44,473 nt of DNA from a virus (IMGVR_UViG_3300029923_000036:1-44473); one strand, 5' to 3'. Shown: positions 15,798-24,218, counted from the stretch's first letter. A program made the numbers and translations. Notes: generated from the sequence alone by a model not told the origin.

Positions 15798-16364
15798 ATG
15801 TATTTAATTTTAGGCATTATATGTGTATTTATAATTGCATGTTGGATTGCTTCTGAGTGGATAATTCGCAGTAATTATAAAGATAGTCATGATGGTAAAA
15901 AATACAGTATAAACAGACAGTTAAAATTGATATCAGATTCTATAAATCAGCTTGACGGATTTGAATTTGAAGAATTTTGTATGTACATGTTCAAATTAGG
16001 AGGATTAAATGCAAAAGTCACTAAGAAAACTAATGATGGTGGCAAGGATATAATAATTAAAGATAAAGATGGTATCATATATGTTGAATGTAAGCATTAC
16101 GCTGAAGAAAATAAAATTACAGTAAATTTAATTCATAAGTTAATAAGTGCATGTACTGTTGACAATGTAAAGCGTGGAATATTTATTACCACTTCGGTTT
16201 ATACAAGTTCGGCTATTGAGTTAATTAAGAAATGCAAAGCAGTTGATATAGATATATGGTATAAAGACGATGTTCTCGATTACTGTAGGAATATTGATAG
16301 AATAGTGTTATTAGAATGGCTAGGATATGATAGATATGAGGTGATGAAGTATTGTACAATATAA
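15798..16364 (+). CDS. Membrane-anchored Mrr-type nuclease
   Basis: 188 residues. Residues 2-22 are a membrane anchor (YLILGIICVFIIACWIASEW). Residues 50-165 form an Mrr-like PD-(D/E)xK nuclease: FEEFCMYMF helix, GGKDIIIKD (catalytic Asp) and IIYVECKHY (E-x-K), followed by VKRGIFITTS. All three catalytic positions are present. Mrr proteins cut methylated or foreign DNA; an N-terminal anchor places this one at the membrane, where incoming DNA would be met. It is the only plus-strand gene in this part and converges on tubZ, sharing a terminator with it. A superinfection-exclusion or DNA-processing role is inference. Confidence 0.75.
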   Translation: MYLILGIICVFIIACWIASEWIIRSNYKDSHDGKKYSINRQLKLISDSINQLDGFEFEEFCMYMFKLGGLNAKVTKKTNDGGKDIIIKDKDGIIYVECKHYAEENKITVNLIHKLISACTVDNVKRGIFITTSVYTSSAIELIKKCKAVDIDIWYKDDVLDYCRNIDRIVLLEWLGYDRYEVMKYCTI

Positions 16365-16415
16365 AAATAAAGCCTATTCTATTTAATTAATATTTAGAAT
16401 AGGCTTTATTTTTAT
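16361..16415. terminator. Bidirectional terminator
   Basis: A perfect 21-bp inverted repeat (16361-16381 with 16395-16415; core AAAGCCTATTCT) with A- and T-runs on both sides, between the convergent Mrr-like and tubZ genes. Confidence 0.9.
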
Positions 16416-16421
16416 ATAAAA

Positions 16422-17537
16422 CTATTTTCCAAGATTCATATATTTATCTCTTATAGAAGATGATTTCCTTTTTGTACGGTCTATAGTTGTAGATGTCTTA
16501 GATTGAATACTTTTAGTATTATTAACCTTATTCATAATACTAAAATCAATCTCTATATCGTCCTTAATGCTATCCATACTTTGTTTTTCAACTTCTTTTT
16601 TCTTGTCCATTATACTTTTGTATGATGTTTTTAACTCTGTAATAATATTATTATTAAAGCTTGTACCTGCGGAAACGATAATATTTGTTTCATCATCCCA
16701 AACTGAGTCATGTGTAAAAGTAGCATAACCAAATAGATCCCTAATTAATTCTAAATTAATATCCTGCTTATGTTTTTTATTCAAAATCATTCCATCTACT
16801 TTTGGATTCTTTAATGGTTCTACATATATACTTCTATTAACTGCATCAGATAATCCATTACCAAAATCATCATTGGCAAATTCCAATATTGTTGTAAATC
16901 CACTAGTTGTCAGTAAAACTTCTAATTCATTTTCATCTAAATTACCTTCTGCTGTAATATGATCGTAGTTTAATAATCTGGACATAGTGATTGAAAAATC
17001 TCTATTAATATCCATTTTATTCTCTCTTGAATTATTATCAAGTAATTGAATATTAGTAATAAAACCCTTACCATCATTATAAGCATCTCTTAATTGTTCT
17101 AAACTTTGAATTGCATTACCTTGCATTCCTAAGTCTTCATTAGCTCTTGGTAATACGGCTACTACATTAGATATCTTACCTTCTTCTCCATATATTTCAC
17201 CAAAAGCTTCTGCAATTATACCACCCATTGTGCCTCCAGTTCCACCTGATAATGTATATACAAAGTAATATATCAATGAATTTGCATATCTTTCATAAAT
17301 TCTTCTACAAATCTTATCGGCTATATCATCTTGGGTAATTACATTAATGGCATATTGTCTATTTTTAGCCATGCCTTTTAGTCCATCAATATGATATTTA
17401 TTTTTATTATCTGTATCAATTGTTAGCAAATCCTCAAGACTTGTATTTACATAGAAAGCGTTACACCCTTCTTTTTCAAGTTCTCTAACTATATTTCCTC
17501 CACCTTGACCGATTGCAATAAAAACTACGTTTTCCAC
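16422..17537 (-). CDS. tubZ: TubZ, plasmid/phage tubulin-like GTPase
   Basis: 371 residues. GTP-binding motifs of the tubulin/FtsZ fold are present: IGQGGGN (9-15), the G-box LSGGTGGTMGG (96-106) and a T7-like catalytic loop GNLDENE (197-203). The C-terminal tail (about 320-371) is Lys/Ser/Thr-rich, as in TubZ where it contacts TubR-DNA. TubZ forms treadmilling filaments that move the TubR-bound centromere and so segregate large Bacillus plasmids and clostridial phage c-st. The start is GTG 17537, two bases after the tubR stop, so translation is coupled. The gene order tubR-tubZ with tubY divergent matches that locus type. Confidence 0.92.
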   Translation of the reverse strand: MENVVFIAIGQGGGNIVRELEKEGCNAFYVNTSLEDLLTIDTDNKNKYHIDGLKGMAKNRQYAINVITQDDIADKICRRIYERYANSLIYYFVYTLSGGTGGTMGGIIAEAFGEIYGEEGKISNVVAVLPRANEDLGMQGNAIQSLEQLRDAYNDGKGFITNIQLLDNNSRENKMDINRDFSITMSRLLNYDHITAEGNLDENELEVLLTTSGFTTILEFANDDFGNGLSDAVNRSIYVEPLKNPKVDGMILNKKHKQDINLELIRDLFGYATFTHDSVWDDETNIIVSAGTSFNNNIITELKTSYKSIMDKKKEVEKQSMDSIKDDIEIDFSIMNKVNNTKSIQSKTSTTIDRTKRKSSSIRDKYMNLGK

Positions 17538-17539
17538 AA

Positions 17540-17839
17540 TTACTCATTCCTTTCATTCATCATATTTTGAATATCTTGATCTTTTAAATTATGTGCTATT
17601 TTAAAATTTTCAATTCCATTTTGACTAACATAGTAGGTTTTAAATTGCCCATCTTTAGTACCTTCTAAAATTAAACCAGTCATCAAAAAATATTTAATAA
17701 CATTTCGTATCTTAGATGATGATAATTCTGTTAAATTCATCAACTGTATTCTATTTAATGATGCTACTGAGGAAACACAATTATTAGCAATTAATTCTTC
17801 CAATACTCTATAATCTCGTTTATTAAATAATTCAGACAT
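17540..17839 (-). CDS. tubR: TubR, winged-helix centromere-binding protein
   Basis: 99 residues with a winged helix-turn-helix: RDYRVLEELIANN, LTELSSSKIRNVIKYFLMTG as the recognition region, then a wing (ILEGTKDGQFKTYYV). The length and position directly before tubZ identify it as TubR, which binds repeats upstream of the operon and links them to the TubZ filament; TubR also represses its own promoter in known systems. ATG 17839 follows AAGGTGGTG. A strong promoter is at 17875-17903. The name rests mainly on its position and size, since TubR sequences are poorly conserved. Confidence 0.8.
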   Translation of the reverse strand: MSELFNKRDYRVLEELIANNCVSSVASLNRIQLMNLTELSSSKIRNVIKYFLMTGLILEGTKDGQFKTYYVSQNGIENFKIAHNLKDQDIQNMMNERNE

Positions 17840-17874
17840 AATATATCACCACCTTATAACATTTAACTAGACAA

Positions 17875-17903
17875 ATAATACCATTATACATATCACTTGT
17901 CAA
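17875..17903 (-). promoter_or_regulatory. tubRZ promoter
   Basis: On the minus strand: -35 TTGACA (17898-17903), 17-nt spacer, -10 TATTAT (17875-17880), 36 nt before the tubR start. Confidence 0.7.
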
Positions 17904-18300
17904 TATACTACTATCATCATTTGATACTTTATATAAATAATATACTAACTATGTATTAAAAGTGTTACTACTATCACAAAATTATTTAATCATACTGTTA
18001 ATACAATGTACTCATAATGATTAAACAATGCATATATACTGCTTATAAAGTATCAATATAATGCTATTATAGTGATTATACAATGTTAATATAGTTAGTA
18101 TATTATATATTAATTATAAGTACGTAATAGCCACATCAACTCAAGTGTACTATAGTTGTAATTGAACTTTTCTAAAGTAAACTATAGTTATAGTATAAAT
18201 AACTTAAACTAAAGTCAATTTGAACCATAGAAAATTTAAACTGAATTCTATTGTATACTTGAGTATAGATTTGTTATACTATAACTATAGTTTAATTTAA
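17904..18300. repeat. Probable centromere (tubC/tubS) and tubY operator
   Basis: Gene-free region between tubR and tubY with two sets of repeats. A perfect 21-bp inverted repeat has arms 18178-18198 and 18274-18294 (core ACTATAGTTATAGTATAA). A second, 12-bp pair is ACTCAAGTGTAC (18139-18150) and GTATACTTGAGT (18253-18264), one mismatch. The arms interleave. Words such as TAAACTAAAG, CTAAAGTAAAC and ACTATAGTTGTA recur from 18148 to 18230. The right arm of the 21-bp repeat covers the likely tubY -10 (TATACT 18275-18280), so it may also control tubY. Confidence 0.65.
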
Positions 18301-18312
18301 TGGAGGTTTAAC

Positions 18313-19113
18313 ATGCATAATAATATTATTGACGTTGATTATATAGACATAGAAAAGGTAGTATTTTTAACAGCACCAGATGTAGCTAGAGAAATACCAG
18401 CAGATGAAAAAAGGGTTAGATATTGGGGCGATGTATTTGGCGATATTAAAGAATGTGGAGTACGCAAGATAGACGGACGTAAAAAATATACTAAACAGAC
18501 TATTAAGGCTTTTAAGATTATTCAAAAATTAATTGATGATAAGCAGTTTTCTCATATACAAGTAAGAGATTATATAAGTAAAAATGGATTTGAATACATT
18601 ACTGATCCTGATTCAAAAGATTTATCTAAGGATTTAATTGGATATAATGGCTTATCAAGTGAGTTATCAGTAGAAATAGAACAGAGATTAAATTCTTTTC
18701 TTAATAGTTTAAAAACTCAGATATTAGAAAACAATGAAATATTAAAAAATGATATAAAAGAACAAGTTGCAATGACAGTTGACGAAGTAATAACTGATAT
18801 ACTAGAAGAATCTATGAGTGGTATAGATAAAGAACTACAATTACAAAAAGAAAGTAATATGCAACTGTCACAACAATTATCTGATGTTCAACAAGAACTA
18901 GCACTTACCAAAGAATCAAATCAAAAGCAATTAGAATCTCAATCTAAACAATTACAAACTAATCTTGAAAATATGACTAATAAAATCATTAAAGATATCA
19001 TAGAAGATAATGACAAGGCAATAAATGAATTTAAATGTATAACATTGGAACAAATAAAAAATAATCAAGAACCAAAAGGAATAATTGCTAAAATATTTAA
19101 CTTAATGAAATAA
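18313..19113 (+). CDS. tubY: TubY, MerR-like regulator with coiled coil
   Basis: 266 residues. The N-terminal 17-75 region is a MerR-type winged helix-turn-helix (FLTAPDVAREIPADEKRVRY, then VRKIDGRKKYTKQTIKAFKI). Residues about 120-245 form a long Gln/Lys/Glu-rich coiled coil, and the C-terminus is basic and amphipathic (IIAKIFNLMK). This layout and its position beside tubR/tubZ match TubY of phage c-st-type loci, where it affects TubZ filaments and DNA binding. ATG 18313 follows TGGAGG. It is divergent from tubRZ, with the repeat region between them. Confidence 0.78.
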   Translation: MHNNIIDVDYIDIEKVVFLTAPDVAREIPADEKRVRYWGDVFGDIKECGVRKIDGRKKYTKQTIKAFKIIQKLIDDKQFSHIQVRDYISKNGFEYITDPDSKDLSKDLIGYNGLSSELSVEIEQRLNSFLNSLKTQILENNEILKNDIKEQVAMTVDEVITDILEESMSGIDKELQLQKESNMQLSQQLSDVQQELALTKESNQKQLESQSKQLQTNLENMTNKIIKDIIEDNDKAINEFKCITLEQIKNNQEPKGIIAKIFNLMK

Positions 19114-19282
19114 CAACTCAACATAGGAATATATTTGTCACAATAGAGATTAATTTCTGATACTATAACAGGCTCTAGGAATAGAGATAGAAGTTTAAAG
19201 GTAATAGTTGTTGTCTTTAGAATTGGACTGTGTATGAGAGCGAGAAGTGGGTTTAAATTAATATGAATGGGAGCATGAATTT

Positions 19283-20047
19283 ATGTACGGAATATATAAT
19301 ATTTATAGTAATGGTAAGCTAATTTATATTGGAAAAACAATTAATTTTTATACAAGATTAAAAACTCATATTTCACAACAACCTTGGAGTAATGAGATAA
19401 CACACATTTCTGTTGCTAAATGCAAAACTAAAGTAGATATGGATTTATATGAAAAGTATTATATCAATAAACTAAATCCTAAATATAATAAAGCAATTGT
19501 ATACAATGAAACACCAACTTTTGCAGTAGAAGAATTAAACTTTCAAAGTTTTACTCTTGAAAAATTCTTAAAAATTAACGAACCAAAAAATCTGAGAAAC
19601 AGCAATGTTAATAAAAGCTATGAGAAACGTAAATTAGAAATATCAGAATTTCTAAAAACTTCAGTTGAAATAAAAGATGGTATAAAAATAGACTTTTCAA
19701 ACTCCAATAATACATTGTATCATTGGTGGAATACACTTAAAACAGATATTAATTTTTTACACATAGACGGAGATATTCAATTCTTTAAGCAAATTTTAAA
19801 AGGTGTCAAAGAAAATAAGTATGAATTTATTTTTGAAAATAGTGAAGAAATTTTTAGAAACCTTGATTTATATAGCTTAGGATTGAGAATTGATAGTTAT
19901 TCAATTAGTAATAAGAGAATCAGTAAAGGATTTACTGGAGTTAATTTCATTTTAGGAATGAATATGAATCCAAGAACAAAAGATGTTACTGTAAGAGTAA
20001 ATAGATATATGCTAGAAGAATATTTTGATAAGTATTTTATCTATTAA
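19283..20047 (+). CDS. GIY-YIG endonuclease (1)
   Basis: 254 residues. The N-terminal domain (1-75) carries YGIYNIYSNGKLIYIGKT (GIY at 3-5, YIG at 15-17), followed by R26 (TRLKTH) and an E-x-x-Y-I-N helix (DLYEKYYINKLNP), all core GIY-YIG positions. The remaining 180 residues show no known DNA-binding repeat. GIY-YIG enzymes of this kind are usually homing endonucleases. The start ATG 19283 has only GGGAG upstream. The gene lies between tubY and the replication origin; just after it is an inverted pair of iteron-like sequences that may end its transcript. Confidence 0.75.
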   Translation: MYGIYNIYSNGKLIYIGKTINFYTRLKTHISQQPWSNEITHISVAKCKTKVDMDLYEKYYINKLNPKYNKAIVYNETPTFAVEELNFQSFTLEKFLKINEPKNLRNSNVNKSYEKRKLEISEFLKTSVEIKDGIKIDFSNSNNTLYHWWNTLKTDINFLHIDGDIQFFKQILKGVKENKYEFIFENSEEIFRNLDLYSLGLRIDSYSISNKRISKGFTGVNFILGMNMNPRTKDVTVRVNRYMLEEYFDKYFIY

Positions 20048-20052
20048 TAATC

Positions 20053-20115
20053 TAGTCGGTTATTTATCTATAACTAAATTTTTATTATAAAAATAATTAG
20101 ATAAATAACCGACTA
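20053..20115. repeat. Facing iteron-like pair (18-bp inverted repeat)
   Basis: Perfect 18-bp arms TAGTCGGTTATTTATCTA (20053-20070) and 20098-20115. Each arm closely resembles the origin iteron AGTCGGTATTTTATCT, but in opposing orientation. It may be a Rep-controlled operator or handcuffing site, and may also act as a terminator for the gene ending at 20047. Confidence 0.65.
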
Positions 20116-20167
20116 CTATTTGGAATAGAAAAGAGAGAAGTTGTGTTGCTTTTATTCCTTTTTAGTG

Positions 20168-20185
20168 AATAGTCTAAAGACTATT
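20168..20185. repeat. 18-bp palindrome
   Basis: AATAGTCTAAAGACTATT is a near-perfect dyad with an AA centre, between the iteron pair and the iteron array. A dimeric repressor operator is possible. Confidence 0.4.
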
Positions 20186-20258
20186 TTAAGAAGAGAATAG
20201 TTTAAATAGAATATAGGAGGCTGAAACTAACTGGTATCACTACGATTAGAGTATGTCA

Positions 20259-20475
20259 GGTCGGTATTTTATCCAATTGTGGTCGGTATTCTATCTGTTG
20301 ATAACGTGTTTACAGTCGGTATTTAATCTATGAGTAGTCGGTATTTAATCTATACAAAGTCGCTATTTTATCATATAATATTACTTATAAACAACTAAAT
20401 TCAACATAAACTGTGGAAAACATACTCAACATATTGATATTATCGTAATTTTATTGTGGATAAACTTGTGGAAAA
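20259..20475. other. Replication origin: five iterons and three DnaA boxes
   Basis: Iterons with consensus RGTCGGTATTTWATC start at 20259, 20281, 20314, 20336 and 20358, spaced 22, 33, 22 and 22 bp, i.e. whole turns of 11 bp, so all lie on one face of the helix. A sixth copy is at 21801-21815, just after the Rep gene stop. DnaA boxes on the minus strand: 20412-20420 (TGTGGAAAA), 20455-20463 (TGTGGATAA, perfect) and 20467-20475. The 20373-20455 stretch between is AT-rich, suitable for unwinding. The last two boxes overlap the Rep gene's upstream region. Confidence 0.85.
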
Positions 20476-20485
20476 GGAGATTCTT

Positions 20486-21802
20486 ATGGGTAAATCTAGT
20501 AGCAAAAATAAAGAAGCATTTAAATCAATAATTGGAAAAACTAAAGTTATAAAATTAAGGAATGGTGAATCTATAATGGACGGTAATTCTGTTCAAACTC
20601 CATTTTTAGCACCATACCGAATTGCAAAAGATGACAAAGGAAAACCTATGCCAATAACATTTGTTGAATATGAATGGACTGCTATTGAAGATGGTGTAGA
20701 AATAAAAAGGGGAATTGAAGTTAGTGGTCATGGTGCATTGGGTGTACCTACTTTAAAAGATAAAGAAACTTTAAGAGCATTACAAGACATTTATGTGTGG
20801 AGTAAGATAGATAAAGGTATATTGGAACTAGAAATAGATGAAAGTAAGGTTACTGAGTCTGATTTGATGATAGATTTTATTTCTATAGATAATATAGCGA
20901 CCTCATTAGGATATAATAGTACTAGTGGACAACAAAGAAGTGCTATTAAGGAATCTATTGAAAGATTAGTAGGTACAAAAATATCTAGTAAACATCATGG
21001 AGGACTGTATGATCCAGTAAAAAAGAGATATATTACCGACTCAAAAAAAACTTTTAGTTATCTAGATAGTATGGAAAATTATATTGAATATGATTGCGAT
21101 AATTGCTTATACTTCAATGGTTGTCACAGAAATACCGACAATTGTTTGAATGAAGAACATCAAAGAAAAGATGTTACCAAAATCAAAATGAGCATGTTTC
21201 TATATCTTAGTATAGCTAATAATTATCGACTTTATTACAATAGAGATAAGGCTAATGAAATCAAAAATCTAATTTCTAAAAACATATATCTAATTTCTCG
21301 TAAATGGCTAGGAGATGGTTATATATCTAGAGCTAATATACAAAAATATATGGATAGAATACCTATGAACGCTAAACAGGAAAAACATAGAAAGCAGGCT
21401 ATTAAAGAGGGGATAGATATTTTAAATGAATATGATTTTGTTGAAGCTTCTATTGAAAAGGACGTAATTAAGGTTATTCATTTAGATAAAAAACCGACTA
21501 AATTTAAAGAAGTTGCTTTAGATAAATTGCCGACTAAAGATGGTAGCTATCTAAAAGATAAATATTGTTTATTTAGTGAATTAAGAGAAGGTTTATTAGA
21601 TATAGGTATCACTGAATTAGAGTTTAGCAGTATAGTAGACGGTAATATAGAAAAAATAGAGTATATCAAAGCCCTATTAAGATACGTAATGTTAAAACAA
21701 ATATATGATAAGAATATAGATGCGAGGGAATATTTCTTAAACTGCTGGTATAAAGAAGGTGGGACACCAATAGATAAGAAGTATTACAATGAAATAATAT
21801 AG
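20486..21802 (+). CDS. RepA-like replication initiator
   Basis: 438 residues from ATG 20486, chosen for AAAAGGAG 6 nt before; an in-frame start 30 nt upstream would lie in a DnaA box. The protein has an N-terminal basic region, then a segment (YVWSKIDKG, IDNIATSLGYNS, IKESIERLVGTKI) typical of iteron-binding initiators with winged helices. A second winged helix lies near 270-345 (SRKWLGDGYISRANI and QAIKEGIDILNEYDF). An unusual cluster C-x2-C-x5-C-x5-6-C (YDCDNCLYFNGC...DNC, about 204-222) may bind zinc. It sits directly after its iterons, with another iteron behind it. Likely the main initiator of the element; the family assignment is by pattern. Confidence 0.8.
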   Translation: MGKSSSKNKEAFKSIIGKTKVIKLRNGESIMDGNSVQTPFLAPYRIAKDDKGKPMPITFVEYEWTAIEDGVEIKRGIEVSGHGALGVPTLKDKETLRALQDIYVWSKIDKGILELEIDESKVTESDLMIDFISIDNIATSLGYNSTSGQQRSAIKESIERLVGTKISSKHHGGLYDPVKKRYITDSKKTFSYLDSMENYIEYDCDNCLYFNGCHRNTDNCLNEEHQRKDVTKIKMSMFLYLSIANNYRLYYNRDKANEIKNLISKNIYLISRKWLGDGYISRANIQKYMDRIPMNAKQEKHRKQAIKEGIDILNEYDFVEASIEKDVIKVIHLDKKPTKFKEVALDKLPTKDGSYLKDKYCLFSELREGLLDIGITELEFSSIVDGNIEKIEYIKALLRYVMLKQIYDKNIDAREYFLNCWYKEGGTPIDKKYYNEII

Positions 21803-21815
21803 TCGGTATTTTATC
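21801..21815 (+). repeat. Single iteron after the Rep gene
   Basis: AGTCGGTATTTTATC is identical to the iteron consensus and overlaps the stop of the Rep gene by two bases. Confidence 0.7.
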
Positions 21816-21919
21816 TGTAAAGTTTTTCAAAAAAATAAGGTAATATTATATAAATTCAATATAGTGTAATAGGATTTATTGCACTATATTTTCTCAGAAA
21901 CAAAATAAAAACAATATAG

Positions 21920-21948
21920 TTGACAAGTAATATTATAATTGATAAACT
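21920..21948 (+). promoter_or_regulatory. Promoter of the structured leader/GIY-YIG gene
   Basis: -35 TTGACA (21920-21925), 17-nt spacer, -10 TAAACT (21943-21948). A transcript would start near 21955, just before the folded leader at 21971-22067. Confidence 0.55.
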
Positions 21949-21970
21949 ATCAATAGGGATAAATTTTGAG

Positions 21971-22067
21971 GTCGCTCCTCATTATTGATAAGGCTATTTT
22001 ATCAATCGGTAGCTTTCCCTACTTGCAATAGATTGGTAAATAAATTAAAATATAAGGAGATTGATAA
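21971..22067 (+). promoter_or_regulatory. Structured 5' leader with loop complementary to the ribosome binding site
   Basis: Hairpin TGAGG/CCTCA is followed by a 7-bp stem AAGGCTA (21990-21996) / TAGCTTT (22010-22016). Its loop contains TTATCAATC (21999-22007), exactly complementary over 9 nt to GATTGATAA (22059-22067), which lies between AAGGAG and ATG 22069. A second, partly matching copy, GATTGGTAA, is at 22031-22039. An alternative hairpin ATTGATAA (21984-21991) / TTATCAAT (21999-22006) competes. The same design occurs before the gene at 34628. Confidence 0.6.
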
Positions 22068-22068
22068 A

Positions 22069-22980
22069 ATGATAGGAATTTACAAAATTACAAATAAGAT
22101 TAACGGGAGAGCGTACATAGGACAAAGTAAGAATATAGGAACACGATGGAGCAATCATATAAACAGACTTGAATGTAAAAAACACGAAAACAAAGAACTG
22201 CAAAAGGGTTTTAATAATTTTGGATACTTTAATTTCTCCTTTGAAATTATCGAAGAGTGTCAAGAAAAAGAATTATTATCTGTGGAACTAAAATATATTA
22301 ACCTTTATCAAGGCAATAGTTATAATATAACAAGTAATTCTAATAGTACTCTTTATGTTGATAATTTTAAATTTAATAAACATATAAATATTAATTTAAA
22401 TTATAATATTTTATCTCAAAGAGTAATTTTAACAGCATTAAAGAAATATTATGAAAGAAATACTAAAGAAATAAATATAGCATGTAGTGATATAATGAAA
22501 GAATATGATTTTGATCACTCGATATATTATAAAGGTATTCAAAGAATATATGATGAAATATCGCATTGTGAATTATTTGAACAAGTATTAATTGAAAATT
22601 CATCTATTTTTAATTTGAAATTTAATGAGCAATATTACTTTTTAGCTAAATTGTTTTATGATAATAATATAATAGACAGTACAAAGAATTTTATAAGACG
22701 TGGTTCGTTGAATTTATATGTAAAGATATTATGTAATAAGTTAAAGTTATATTATCATTTGGAAGATTTTAAAAGAGAATACAATATAAATGAATTACCT
22801 TCATATAAACATTTTTCAAACATTAAAAGAATATTATTAATACCAATGATTGAAGAAATAGAACTAGTATTAAATAAAAATATAATTATCGATGAACAAA
22901 AAGAAAGAGGAAAGATTGTAGGATTTAATATTATTACATCAAATACTCTACAAGAAACGCATTCTATACCCTCAAATTAA
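22069..22980 (+). CDS. GIY-YIG endonuclease (2)
   Basis: 304 residues from ATG 22069; the folded leader and AAGGAG decide the start. The GIY-YIG domain covers about residues 1-90: IGIYKITNKINGRAYIGQS, then NIGTRWSNHI and LLSVELKYINLYQ (catalytic Arg and Glu). Beyond it come about 200 Asn/Ile/Lys-rich residues with no recognised DNA-binding motif. A free-standing homing endonuclease beside the rep gene is likely. It has its own promoter (21920) and a leader that can mask its ribosome binding site, so it is probably kept at low or conditional expression. Confidence 0.8.
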   Translation: MIGIYKITNKINGRAYIGQSKNIGTRWSNHINRLECKKHENKELQKGFNNFGYFNFSFEIIEECQEKELLSVELKYINLYQGNSYNITSNSNSTLYVDNFKFNKHININLNYNILSQRVILTALKKYYERNTKEINIACSDIMKEYDFDHSIYYKGIQRIYDEISHCELFEQVLIENSSIFNLKFNEQYYFLAKLFYDNNIIDSTKNFIRRGSLNLYVKILCNKLKLYYHLEDFKREYNINELPSYKHFSNIKRILLIPMIEEIELVLNKNIIIDEQKERGKIVGFNIITSNTLQETHSIPSN

Positions 22981-23076
22981 AGCCTTACTTAGTCACAGGT
23001 ATTAGTTGTTGTCTAAAAATGGAACGCCTTAGAGAGTTAAATGAACGCAAATAAAGCCTATATATAAATATATGAC

Positions 23077-23101
23077 AAGAGTAGTAGAAAATATTACTCT
23101 T
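23077..23101 (+). terminator. Rho-independent terminator
   Basis: AAGAGTA (23077-23083) pairs with TACTCTT (23095-23101), followed by ATTTTTATG. It ends the GIY-YIG gene at 22069-22980. Confidence 0.7.
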
Positions 23102-23195
23102 ATTTTTATGTTTTTGATTATTATTATAACTACAGTATTTATATAGGAATTGTATTAGAAATGTTTTTTACAAAGTTGGTAATTGTACCTTAAAT

Positions 23196-23245
23196 AATAA
23201 ATTAATGTATAAACGATTGACAAATATTAAGTATTGGATTAATAT
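23196..23245 (+). promoter_or_regulatory. Promoter with 18-nt upstream element
   Basis: AATAAATTAATGTATAAA (23196-23213), 3 nt, -35 TTGACA (23217-23222), 17-nt spacer, -10 TAATAT (23240-23245, imperfect). It serves the initiator-like gene at 23283. Confidence 0.65.
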
Positions 23246-23282
23246 GGTATTAGAAAGAAAAGAAAGGAGGGAGAGTATTTGG

Positions 23283-24218
23283 ATGAAAGAAGTAAAAGGT
23301 ATATTCAACAATAAACCATTTTCAATGATACCAAATATATTTGTAAAAAATATTGATGGTGAAGATTGCATAATGAATGAAAAGCAATTAGCTATAGCAT
23401 CTATTATTTATATGACTAGGAGTAGTAAAGATGTGTGCATTTTCAGTATAAATTCCATATGTGATAACTTAGGACTAGCATATAACTCAAGGATAAAGAA
23501 AACTATAATAGATACATTGCAACTATTAACTGATGAGGATCAAGTTCATTTCAAAAGTAAAATATATTTAAATGATGATTATACTATTAAACATTTAAAT
23601 ATATTAAAAGCCAATGATATTATATATGGACAACTAATTAATCATATGGATGGAGATTTTTGTATGTTTTGTGATTTAGATATAGATAAATTAGTAAAAT
23701 ATTCAATTGATAACGAAGTTGACTTATATTATTTAGTAAAACAATACATATACATATGCAGTTGTCTAAATAAAGATGAGAAATGCGAAGATTATTTATG
23801 TGCATATCCAAAATTAGATAGTATAGCTAATGCTTGCAATATAAAATCCAAAAATACAATTGTAAAATATAATAGTATCTTTAAAGAGTTAAAAATATTT
23901 AGTTTTGATTATGCAGGATATAAAATTGACAAAAATGGAAATGAAACAATAAGGAATGGAGTAATGTTTTATACTCCTTATGGCAATGAAGAAATATTAT
24001 TACAACGTCTAAAAATAGATAGAGATAAACATGGGTATTATAAAGTGAGTAATAAGTATAAAGAACTTATGAATTTGCAAATATCCATAAGTAAGAAAAT
24101 AACTAATATTAACCAATTAAAGGATAAGTCTATAATAGATTTAGAAAAATTAAAATTATTAGAACAAGAAAAAGAAAAAATAATTGAAATGATAAAAGAA
24201 GAAAAATTACCATTGTGA
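23283..24218 (+). CDS. Winged-helix replication-initiator-like protein (paralogue 2)
   Basis: 311 residues from ATG 23283, after AAAGGAGGG; longer in-frame starts lack a site. It is paralogous to the protein at 1207-2133: TRSSKDVCIFS, a predicted HTH at about 45-65, TIVKYNSIFKELKIFSFDYA, GVMFYT and GNEEILLQRL match in order. A Lys/Glu-rich C-terminal helix follows. The gene is driven by an element-bearing promoter, and a cluster of GTACAAAA repeats with 32-bp spacing lies directly downstream, as iteron-like repeats lie downstream of paralogue 1. An initiator of an alternative (e.g. lytic) replication mode or a regulator are both possible. Confidence 0.55.
   Translation: MKEVKGIFNNKPFSMIPNIFVKNIDGEDCIMNEKQLAIASIIYMTRSSKDVCIFSINSICDNLGLAYNSRIKKTIIDTLQLLTDEDQVHFKSKIYLNDDYTIKHLNILKANDIIYGQLINHMDGDFCMFCDLDIDKLVKYSIDNEVDLYYLVKQYIYICSCLNKDEKCEDYLCAYPKLDSIANACNIKSKNTIVKYNSIFKELKIFSFDYAGYKIDKNGNETIRNGVMFYTPYGNEEILLQRLKIDRDKHGYYKVSNKYKELMNLQISISKKITNINQLKDKSIIDLEKLKLLEQEKEKIIEMIKEEKLPL

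Noticed and set aside
20259-20372. CRISPR array
   Set aside because: Units are 15 bp with gaps of only 7 or 18 bp and no spacer-like unique sequence; they are iterons beside a Rep gene.
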